Below are positions 42,449 through 51,582 of a stretch of 64,000 bases of DNA, piece by piece. This DNA comes from Astropecten irregularis (Eukaryota > Echinodermata > Asteroidea > Paxillosida > Astropectinidae), in assembly GCA_963971285.1 (NCBI GenBank), contig OZ020251.1, positions 7,440,001-7,504,000 on the forward strand, given 5' to 3'. Position numbers and translations under genes: made by a program. The notes under the pieces are model-generated. The model saw only the letters and a program-made list of their open reading frames with translations, ran no database searches and was not told the DNA's origin. Numbering within the stretch: the stretch's first letter is position 1; the number at the start of each line of letters is the position of its first letter.

Positions 42449-43729
42449 GAGCGTAATAACATGATATATAAATCATTACAGATTTCGCCACGCAGAGCGA
42501 CTTCAGGTTCAGCAATTCAGATCTATGACCTACACTGAATTGAAAATAAAAGGACTCGTGTAATTTTGTTTTTCCTGAGCTTGCCCGAGAAATGAGCAGG
42601 CAGATTTCAAAGATCGTTTTCAAAATAAAGAATTTGACTGTGCGTGCTGCCATATATAAAACACATAGAGTGTCAACCGGTATTGCATGATTTGTAAAAC
42701 ATTACAGATTTCGCTATGCAGGGCGACTTCAGGCTAAAAAAATCAGATTTATGATCTACACTGAAAATAAAAAGACACGTGAAATTTTGTTTTTCCTGAG
42801 TTTGCCCCAGAAATGAGCAGTCAGAGTTCAAAGATCGTGTTCAAAATAAGGAATTAGACTGTGCGTGCTGCCATATATAAAACACATAGAGTCTCAACCG
42901 GTATTGCATGATTTGTAAAACATTACAGATTTCGCTATGGAAGGCGACTTCAGGCTCAACAAATCAGATCTATGATCTACACTGAAAATAAAAAGACACG
43001 TGAAATTTTGTTTTTCCTGAGTTTGCCCCAGAAATGAGCAGTCAGAGTTCATAGATCGTGTTCAAAATAAGGAATTAGACTGTGCGTGCTGCCATAAATA
43101 ATACACATAGAGTCTCAACCGGTATTGCATGATTTGTAAAACATTACAGATTTCGCTATGCAGGGCGACTTCAGGCTCAAAAATTCAGATCTATGATATA
43201 GACTGAAAATAAAAAGTAACTTGTAATTTTGTTTTTCCTGAGATCTGCCCAAGAAATGAGCAGCCAGATTTCAAAGATCGTTTTCAAAATAAAGAATTTG
43301 ACCGCGCGCTGTCATATATAATGCACATACAGTGTAGAACGTCATAACATGATATATAAATCATTACAGATTTCACTATGCAGGGCGACTTCAGGCTCAA
43401 AAAATCAGATTCATGATCTACACTGAAAATAAAAAGACACGTGTAATTTTGTTTTTCCTGAGATCTGCCCAAGAAATGAGCAGCCATATTTCAAATATCG
43501 TGTTCAAAATAAGGAATTAGACTGTGCGTGCTGCCATATATAATACACATAGAGTCTCAACCGGTATTGCATGATTTGTAAAACATTACAGATTTCGCTA
43601 TGCAGGGCGACTTCAGGCTCAAAAATTCAGATCTATGATCTACACTGAAAATAAAAAGACACGTGAAATTTTGTTTTTCCTGAGTTTGCCCCAGAAATGA
43701 GCGGGCAGATGTCAAAGATCGTGTTCAAA

Positions 43730-44347
43730 ATATAGGATTTGACCGCGGGCTCTGCCATATAATGATACACAAACTTATGCACGAAGGTGGGAACTAGACC
43801 GCATCTTACTGACTATGACAAACATAATCCAGGACCATTTCATGTCACAACTCATTTTTTTCCCACGCAGGCTCTATGGGCTTGCCTATAAGCGTGGCAT
43901 GGGCCAGTCGTCTGGCATAGTCAGTGACATATGGTCAAGATCCCAGCCTTCGTAATATGGTTTGTACACGGGCTCATTGCTAAAGCGCGTTAGGATTTTG
44001 TTAGGGGGGAGGTGGAATGTTTTCGCTGGATTTCAGACAATGTTTAGGTGATCGGTTTATGATTTTATGTTTTACTGCATTGCTTAGCGTGGGACGTTAG
44101 TGCGAAGAACGAAATAAAAAATCGTGAAAAAAATAATTCTAACGGCCCAATAAGTGGGACTGCAGTAACCTCAATTAAACTATTAGTCGTATGACCTATG
44201 AATGATGCCTTGCAGCCCTACGTAGGATACGAGGGAGGGGGGGGGGGACGATCGATCCTCGGGCTTCGTGAAATCGACCCTTTAGAGTGAATCACTTATA
44301 ATATTTCATTGAGTTTAGTATTCTAAATATAACACTCATACAGTGTT
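43730..44347 (+). repeat. Long (L) satellite unit, copy 16
   Basis: Near-twin of copy 15, sharing GGATTTTGTTAGG and GCGAAGAACG, with an 11-G run. Copy 17 starts 1,898 bp downstream. Confidence 0.92.
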
Positions 44348-45627
44348 GAGCGTAATAACATGATATATAAATCATTACAGATTTCGCCACGCAGAGCGAC
44401 TTCAGGTTCAGCAATTCAGATCTATGACCTACACTGAATTGAAAATAAAAGGACTCGTGTAATTTTGTTTTTACTGAGCTTGCCCGAGAAATGAGCAGGC
44501 AGATTTCAAAGATCGTTTTCAAAATAAAGAATTTGACTGTGCGTGCTGCCATAAATAAAACACATAGAGTGTCAACCGGTATTGCATGATTTGTAAAACA
44601 TTACAGATTTCGCTATGCAGGGCGACTTCAGGCTAAAAAAATCAGATTTATGATCTACACTGAAAATAAAAAGACACGTGAAATTTTGTTTTTCCTGAGT
44701 TTGCCCCAGAAATGAGCAGTCAGAGTTCAAAGATCGTGTTCAAAATAAGGAATTAGACTGTGCGTGCTGCCATATATAAAACACATAGAGTCTCAACCGG
44801 TATTGCATGATTTGTAAAACATTACAGATTTCGCTATGGAAGGCGACTTCAGGCTCAACAAATCAGATCTATGATCTACACTGAAAATAAAAAGACACGT
44901 GAAATTTTGTTTTTCCTGAGTTTGCCCCAGAAATGAGCAGTCAGAGTTCATAGATCGTGTTCAAAATAAGGAATTAGACTGTGCGTGCTGCCATAAATAA
45001 TACACATAGAGTCTCAACCGGTATTGCATGATTTGTAAAACATTACAGATTTCGCTATGCAGGGCGACTTCAGGCTCAAAAATTCAGATCTATGATCTAC
45101 ACTGAAAATAAAAAGACACGTGAAACTTTGTTTTTCCTGAGTTTGCCCCAGAAATGAGCAGTCAGAGTTCAAAGATCGTGTTCAAAATAAGGAATTAGAC
45201 TGTGCGTGCTGCCATATATAATACACATACAGTCTCAACCGGTATTGCATGATTTGTAAAACATTACAGATTTCGCTATGCAGGGCGACTTCAGGCTCAA
45301 AAATTCAGATCTATGATATAGACTGAAAATAAAAAGTAACGTGTAATTTTGTTTTTCCTGAGATCTGCCCAAGAAATGAGCAGCCAGATTTCAAAGATCG
45401 TTTTCAAAATAAAGAATTTGACCGCGCGCTGTCATATATAATGCACATACAGTGTAGAACGTCATAACATGATATATAAATCATTACAGATTTCGCTATG
45501 CAGGGCGACTTCAGGTTCAAAAATTCAGATCTATGATCTACACTGAAAATAAAAAAACACGTGAAATTTTGTTTTTCCTGAGTTTGCCCCAGAAATGAGC
45601 AGGCAGATGTCAAAGATCGTGTTCAAA

Positions 45628-46244
45628 ATATAGGATTTGACCGCGGGCTCTGCCATATAATGATACACAAACTTATGCACGATGGTGGGAATTAGACCGC
45701 ATCTTACTGACTATGACAAACATAATCCAGGACCATTTCATGTCACAACTCATTTTTTTTCCACGCAGGCTCTATGGGCTTGCCTATAAGCGTGGCATGG
45801 GCCAGTCGTCTGGCATAGTCAGTGACATATGGTCAAGATCCCAGCCTTCGTAATACGGTTTGTACACGGGCTCATTGCTAAAGCGCGTTAGGATTTTTTT
45901 AGGGGGGAGGTGGAATGTTTTCGCTGGATTTCAGACAATGTTTAGGTGATCGGTTTATGATTTCATGTTTTACTGCATTGCTTAGCGTGGGACGTTAGTG
46001 CGAAGGACGAAATAAAAAATCGTGAAAAAAATAATTCTAACGGCCCAATAAGTGGGACTGCAGTAACCTCAATTAAACTATTAGTCGTATGACCTATGAA
46101 TGATGCCTTGCAGCCCTACGTAGGATACGAGGGAGGGGGGGGGGACGATCGATCCTCGGGCTTCGTGAAATCGACCCTTTAGAGTGAATCACTTATAATA
46201 TTTCATTGAGTTTAGTATTCTAAATATAACACTCATACAGTGTT
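45628..46244 (+). repeat. Long (L) satellite unit, copy 17
   Basis: Last complete L unit on the plus strand, with a 10-G run. It keeps the common GGATTTTTTTAGG form rather than the GTTAGG of copies 15 and 16. Only about four ordinary monomers separate it from the array edge. Confidence 0.92.
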
Positions 46245-47095
46245 GAGCGTAATAACATGATATATAAATCATTACAGATTTCGCCACGCAGAGCGACTTC
46301 AGGTTCAACAATTCAGATCTATGACCTACACTGAATTGAAAATAAAAGGACACGTGTAATTTTGTTTTTCCTGAGTTTGCCCGAGAAATGAGCAGGCAGA
46401 TTTCAAAGATCGTTTTCAAAATAAAGAATTTGACCGCGCGCTGTCATATATAATGCACATACAGTGTATAACGTCATAACATGATATATAAATCATTACA
46501 GATTTCGCTATGCAGGGCGACTTCAGGCTCAAAAAATCAGATTTATGATCTACACTGAAAACAAAAAGACACGTGAAATTTTGTTTTTCCTGAGTTTGCC
46601 CCAGAAATGAGCAGTCAGAGTTCAAAGATCGTGTTCAAAATAAGGAATTAGACTGTGCGTGCTGCCATATATAAAACACATAGAGTCTCAACCGGTATTG
46701 CATGATTTGTAAAACATTACAGATTTCGCTATGCAGGGCGACTTCAGGCTCAAAAATTCAGATCTATGATCTACACTGAAAATAAAAAGACATGTGAAAT
46801 TTTGTTTTTCCTGAGTTTGCCCCAGAAATGAGCAGTCAGAGTTCAAAGATCGTGTTCAAAATAAGGAATTAGACTGTGCGTGCTGCCATATATAATACAC
46901 ATAGAGTCTAAACCGGTATTGCATGATTTGTAAAACATTACAGATTTCGCTATGCAGGGCGACTTCAGGCTCAAAAATTCAGATCTATGATCTACACTGA
47001 AAATAAAAAGACACGTGTAATTTTGTTTTTCCTGAGTTTGCCCAAGAAATGGGCAGCCAGATTTCAAAGATCGTGTTTAAAATATAGAATTAGAC

Positions 47096-47162
47096 TGAGT
47101 GCTTAAATTTACTTTTTGTGATATGCGCCATATGACAACTGTTTATTAATATTATTATTATT
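47096..47162. other. Unique spacer with ATT microsatellite between array edge and inverted copy
   Basis: This is the only non-satellite DNA between the last forward monomer and the reversed piece. It holds AT-rich sequence ending in repeated ATT units (about 47,147-47,162). It would form the loop of the inverted repeat. Confidence 0.7.
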
Positions 47163-47596
47163 ATTACGTTCTACACTGTATGTGTATTATATGTGGCAGT
47201 AGGCCCAACGCAGTCTAATTCTATATTTTGAACACGATCTTTGAAATCTGGCTGCTCATTTATGGGGCAAACTGAGGAAAATTCCAATTGCACTTGTCTT
47301 TTTATTTTCAGTCTAGATCAGAGATCTTAATTTCTAATCCTGAAGTCCCCCTGCGAAGCAAAATCTGTAATGGTTTATATATCATGGTTTTACGCTCAAC
47401 ACTGTATGAGTGTTATATTTAGAATACTAAACTCAATGAAATATAATAAGTGATTCACACTAAAGGGTCGATTTCACGAAGCCCGAGGATCGATCGTAAA
47501 CCATCGTATCCTACGTAGGGCTGCAAGGCATTATTCATAGGTCATACGACTAATAGTTTAATTGAGGTTACTGCAGTCCCACTTATTGGGCCGTTA
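47163..47596 (-). repeat. Inverted partial satellite unit (monomer plus right half of an L unit)
   Basis: Read on the minus strand, this is the right half of an L insert (from TAACGGCCCAATAAGTGGG), the L right arm and the next monomer up to GAACGTAATA. It matches the plus-strand stretches near 706-1,110 and 4,878-5,308 best, sharing GCAATTGGAATTTTCCTC, GGGCCTACTGCC and AGATCTCTGATCTAGACTG. It has no poly-G run; the site reads GATGGTTTACGATCGATCC. The break within the insert is at GGGCCGTTA. Confidence 0.93.
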
Positions 47597-48221
47597 ATAC
47601 ACAGAGAACGATGCAGCATGATCTATGAATAATCACATACTATTAAGTGGGCCCATTTCAAGTTTACAAACACATATCAACGTCACATTTTGAGCAAAAA
47701 CTAGGCTATTAGTAGGCTGTTATTCTCGTCTTCGGCCATCTATCCGTGCATCCGAAAAAAATGGCATCTTCGTTACCGTCTTTATTCCATAATTTCCCTA
47801 AAAAACCCGTCTCTTTACAAAAAGTTGTTTTTATTGTCTTTATCCTTTAAAGCAACCCTTACCTTAATGGGAAAATACCGCCACTCGATTGGACTCGGGT
47901 CTCGACAGTGGGGAGTCCAATGCCACCACCTCAACCAAGAATCATCGCTGCCAAGGCTCGCTGGTGTATCCAGTTGCCGTATAGTTACTCCCTCTACACG
48001 CAGCCAACAAGACATTGCAGTTATTTAAATTCAGAGCGGTTCGCTATCCGGTACGATATGGCGGCAACAACCAAAGTAGTCAAATGCAACGAAGGCGAGT
48101 AGGTGTGTTCTTAGCCTGCAGTGGAAGTAGGGCCTATTGCCGTTCAGCATCCCATATCTTGTTACCCAAGTCTGAAAAAAGGGCGAGACCTATTATACAC
48201 CATTATCCTACAACTCTGCAA
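47597..48221. other. Intergenic, no gene recognised
   Basis: Unique-looking, moderately GC-rich DNA. Short frames overlap on both strands at about 47,815-48,102, but none has a recognisable domain or splice structure. I leave it as non-coding or a decayed element. Confidence 0.5.
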
Positions 48222-48392
48222 CCTTATACTACATGACTGTATACTACTACTTACCGCATATCGAGTAAGTCAATTGCAATAATTTTAAGCACGTCGTGAA
48301 TTTCCACCCTTATACTACATGACTGTATACTACTTACCGCATATCGAGTTAGTCAATTGCAATAATTTTAAGCACGTCGTGAATTTCCACCC
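48222..48392 (+). repeat. Tandem duplication, ~86 bp x 2
   Basis: Positions 48,222-48,307 and 48,308-48,392 are near-identical direct copies, starting CCTTATACTACATGACTG and ending CGTGAATTTCCACC. The second copy lacks one TAC triplet, and one base differs in CGAGTAAGTC/CGAGTTAGTC. The duplication looks recent. Confidence 0.9.
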
Positions 48393-49026
48393 GACTGAAC
48401 ACCGTGAATAGTGCATATACGTCTCTCTCGGCAGTAATTGCGGAAGGAATTGTAAATAAGCAAATTTATACAGACAGTGACTATAATAATGCTCATTGTT
48501 ATTACACGTATCTCTAAATGTTTTCAACAATGCAAATTCCTTTTATTGTACGTGCCGCAAATCGTCTGCGCAACGGGGGGTTTGTCCCACTGTAAAGAAA
48601 TAAGTTCATGTCTGATTCTTTCGAGATTGTCTCCCAGGCGGATATGTGTTATGTAGACAATTAATGTTGAAAGGACAACAACATCACCGGACTAAACATA
48701 ATTATAAATATCTCCAAAATGCAACTACAGATCGGCGTTTGACAGTTCTGCAAAGCAGAGTTTGAACTTTTAATATATTTCACCAGCAGATAGATTATTA
48801 TCCAGGCTTGAACTAGATGGATATTGACGCATTCAAACCAACGAATGCGCCAATTTCCCCTCACGGTAAGACGTCTTTCCGAGATGCGATATCTCAGACA
48901 GACGTCTTTTCGAGATAATTATCTCGAAGTCTCAAAAACTTGGATGGTCACTTTGAGCTTTCTCCTCTTTTTTAACATACATAACTGATTTTTAAACATG
49001 ATACAAAGGCAACGACAAAAACGTTT
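48393..49026. other. Intergenic, no gene recognised
   Basis: AT-rich DNA with only short frames on the minus strand. I see no motif, splice site pattern or domain that would support a gene. Confidence 0.5.
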
Positions 49027-49364
49027 AAAGGTAATACTTTTCATACTTTGGTTTTTGTCAAAAAAATAGAAATTCCTAGGCAAAAATATCAAGGAAAGCA
49101 CAGTAACGGTCATCTGTGAAATTTATTTCCCGTCTGGTGCCCACTTTTTGAGAAAACGGTGAAAAACGGCCACACGTATCTGTGTCCTTTATTTTTTATT
49201 TTATTTCGCTCACCGATTTTACTCTTGTCTAGATAAATACAGCATTTGAGGCAGACACAATTTAACGGTATATATGTTTCTACCATCACCATCTTTATAC
49301 CCATGCAGGTGAATTCGCAAAGATTTCTGTTTCGGTATGCTACCAAAGAATAATAGCATATTTA
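49027..49364 (-). mobile_element. MITE-like element, copy 1 (diverged)
   Basis: Read on the minus strand it aligns with the element at 51,984-52,363. Shared parts are TTCGGTATGCTACCAAAG at one end and AAAGGTAATAC...CATACTTTGG at the other, with a matching interior: a TATAAAGATGGTGATGG-like stretch, CCGTTAAATTG, and an interior GTGCCCACTTTTTGAGAAAA match. The terminal repeats are diverged. Confidence 0.65.
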
Positions 49365-49689
49365 AAGGGCATGTACGATATATTCACTCTGGACTTCCGT
49401 ATCCTCGTCCTGTTTTCCTTGAGGATTATCTCTCTCAATTCAAATATAATGTTAACAGATCTTCCTAATTGCTGTTTCTCTCTCCTTTCCTTTAGCCCTC
49501 ACCCTTGAGTGGTCCCCTTGAGCCTTGGGCAAAATTTGTAAATAAAAACAAACAAAACAAAACAACAACATTGGGTCATACCAAAACAGAAATGTTCACA
49601 GATTACGTAATTTTTACTTTACAATTTTTAACTAATTTTTTTTTTTTAATATATATCGAAAACCCACATTTTAAATAAAAAAAGGCCGG

Positions 49690-50300
49690 TGTCACCGGAG
49701 CTCGTGACAAGGGGTGTCCCACAAGCCAACGTCCTGGCCCCTTCATTACTGTTCATACTTGATATAAGTGATCTCCCTCAGGGAATTTAATCCCGTGAAG
49801 TACGTCTTTTCGCTGACGACTGCATTATATATCGTAAAGTTAAAGACCTATCCGACAGAACAACACTGCAAAATGATATCGATACTTTTCAAGTGTAGCA
49901 GGGATTCTAAATGTCAGATGAAGTTCAACATGAAGCTGGGAGTCTAAATTGCAGATGAAGTGCAACATCGACAAATGCCACGTGATGCACACCACTCACA
50001 AACGGAAGTCCCTCCATACTCAATACAATATGAATGTGAATAAGTTAAACTCTGTTACAAACCACATATCTTTGCGTCGAATTCAACAATAAAATCAACT
50101 GGGCAGATCACGTAGATTAAACCGCAACCCAAAGCCAACAAAGGTTTAGGTCTCCTACTTAGAAACCTGTACAGCCGTCGCCAAAATTGGTCTAGGCAAC
50201 TACATACAAAGCCTAGATTGGAATACTTCACCTCCGTGTGGGGCGGTACAAACAAGACCTTAAAAACAGTTATATGTTTCTTCTCATCTCTCACTCCTCT
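49690..50300 (+). pseudogene. Decayed LINE reverse transcriptase fragment
   Basis: In frame from about 49,690 the translation contains GVPQ (RT motif 4) followed by LLFILDISDLP and then RLFADDCIIYR, the FADD catalytic box of motif 5. Further on are CNIDKCHVMH, NSVTNH and, after a frameshift, VEFNNKINWADHVD. These are typical of the palm and thumb region of non-LTR retrotransposon RT (CR1, L2 or Jockey-like; the clade cannot be fixed by eye). Stops occur between GVPQ and FADD and again after it, and the frame shifts at least once. A short internal duplication (about 49,905-49,973) adds a second CAGATGAAGT-CAACAT block. It is dead and truncated at both ends. Confidence 0.85.
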
Positions 50301-51308
50301 CGATTGATATGATCTCACTTTTAGTTGGTCGAATAATACTTTTGATCTCTTCAGAAGCTACTTCATTTTCAACAGAATTGCATGTTTTCACTGCAAACCT
50401 GACTACATAATTTGTGTACGAGTCACAGCTTTACAACACGATAAAAAATAGAACAGGTTGCACAGACAACTGAAAGAGAGAAAAAAACATATTAACTACG
50501 ATGAACCGGTATCTACGACCAAGGATTTTATGAAGGATACATATTAATATATTAATATCTTTGGGGTGTTTCCCAAGAAAAAAAAAACCGAAACCGAGAT
50601 GCGTCAAATGTTTAAATTTCGCTTTGGAATAATAATTGATACATATCTGAAAAGCTTAGTTCATCATCTTTCATTTGATACTAATAATAAGATGCATACG
50701 CATGAGTGAGTTAAGACAATATGAAGCAAGAACATCAACAAGTTATTTGCAGAACGATACTTATATTTTAAAGAATCAATCACATTTTTAGAAACTACAT
50801 ATAATTCCTGGCCTTCTAATTGATACCTCAAACAGGAAAAATTAGTAAGGGGGTGACAGCGATATCTGCCTTTGGATTGAGTTTTCATGTTTTTGAATTT
50901 GTTTTTCACACCTGATCGATATTTCCGCATGAATGGATGCGGATATGGCCATATGTGCATGCAATTGACAATTAGATGTCAATTAAAAAGATAAACATGT
51001 ACGGAGATTTGAGTTTCAAACACATTTTGTAAGGGGTAAAAATATTATATAAAAAATCATTACAAAACAAATCTACAAATCTTCGTGAAAGGTATGTCAA
51101 ATTACGGCAAGTGTGAACAAAGTAGCAGTAGCAGCCATGGATTATAAAACGATATTAATGAAAATTTTCCAACAATTGGTGACAATAAAATGTGTGACAG
51201 TTGCCGATGCGTAAGCTTTCATTACAAGAACGATAATCATAATTACACAATGAAAGGGTCGGTCTTGAGCGAACAGCTTACGCGCAAACTATGCTTGCGC
51301 AATTGTGA
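50301..51308. other. Intergenic, no gene recognised
   Basis: AT-rich sequence downstream of the LINE fragment and of the minus-strand PAN/F5-8C gene. Short frames on both strands (for example 50,664-50,960 minus) have no recognisable domain. I did not find an AATAAA or ATTAAA on the minus strand close to the stop at 51,439, so the transcript end is not placed. Confidence 0.45.
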
Positions 51309-51346
51309 GCATGCGCGCGTTGTATTGCGCGTGCGTGCGCGTGCGC
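51309..51346. other. CpG-rich alternating purine-pyrimidine tract
   Basis: GCATGCGCGCGT, then after a short break GCGCGTGCGTGCGCGTGCGC (51,327-51,346), is almost perfectly alternating purine-pyrimidine in otherwise AT-rich DNA. Such DNA can adopt Z-form. It also resembles NRF-1-type GCGCATGCGC sites. It lies just downstream of the stop codon of the minus-strand gene. Confidence 0.6.
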
Positions 51347-51438
51347 TGTTGACTCAGGACCGACTCTCCAAGAGTATCCCATTGATATCACACCTTCACC
51401 GTAGCACTGCAACCACACGGTTGTAGGAATCAGTTTCT

Positions 51439-51582
51439 TTACATGTGACACCCAAGCAGCTCCAGTCGTAAAACCACCCATTGATACCAGGCAACAGGCT
51501 CAATACGTACCACAGTGGCCAGGATGCTGTGACGAAACATATTAGTCACAGCTGTGACACCGTCATCATTACCACTGAAGAC
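51439..51582 (-). CDS. Exon 4: end of F5/8 type C domain and stop
   Basis: The acceptor is TTTCCCCCAG|GTCTTC. It encodes VFSGNDDGVTAVTNMF, then ILATVVRIEPVAW and VVLRLELLGCHM, then TAA. FSGN, V-T-N-F, VRI-P-W and LR-EL-GC are the conserved C-terminal F5/8C features. The protein ends two residues after the closing Cys. Confidence 0.88.
   Translation of the reverse strand, partial: VFSGNDDGVTAVTNMFRHSILATVVRIEPVAWYQWVVLRLELLGCHM

Larger units (their letters stand above)
41580..45620 (+). repeat. Higher-order repeat of one L unit plus five monomers, period 1,898 bp
   Basis: L copies 15, 16 and 17 start 1,898 bp apart, and the first two periods are almost identical. They share rare changes such as ATTTCAAATATCG, CGCTATGGAAGGCGAC, GAGTTCATAGATCG and the GGACTCGTGTAATTTTG tail. 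Confidence 0.85.
1..47095. repeat. Giant satellite array of ~220-bp monomers with interspersed long units
   Basis: The whole stretch is head-to-tail copies of one ~220-bp monomer. Landmarks recur in fixed order on the plus strand: TTTCAAAATAAAGAATTTG, CCATATATAATACACATACAG or its GCACATACAGTG variant, CATGATATATAAATCATTAC, TTTCGCTATGCAGGGCGA, CAGATCTATGATCTACACTG, AAAGACACGTG, and TTTGCCCCAGAAATGAGCAG. Two subfamilies are clear. Type A has AGAACGTCATAACATGATAT, and type B has CTCAACCGGTATTGCATGAT. By division I estimate about 150 ordinary monomers plus 17 long units. The array is open at base 1 and ends in the middle of a monomer near 47,095. The monomer length is not a multiple of three and stop positions recur, so I read it as non-coding. 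A pericentromeric, centromeric or subtelomeric location is possible but is inference only. Confidence 0.97.

Noticed and set aside
1-47095. Dozens of 60-99 codon minus-strand frames (for example starting MNSDCSFLGQTQEKQNFTCL)
   Set aside because: They are the same monomer read repeatedly. The period is not a multiple of three, frames end at fixed monomer positions, changes do not spare codon meaning, and no domain is recognisable. A short cryptic peptide cannot be excluded without ribosome data.
1-47095. CRISPR array
   Set aside because: The repeat fills the whole period with no unique spacers, no cas genes are present, and the context is eukaryotic.
1-47095. Hammerhead ribozyme in the monomer (CTGAAGT...GCGAAATC on the minus strand)
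   Set aside because: The CTGANGA core is not met (T in place of the required A), and no proper cleavage-site arm is seen. A covariance-model search would settle it.
1-47095. CENP-B-like box at TTTCGCTATGCAGGGCG
   Set aside because: Only the TTCG half fits. The required A and CGGG positions do not match.
47815-48236. Overlapping frames on both strands near 48 kb
   Set aside because: They have no recognisable domain, no consistent splice sites and mutual overlap.
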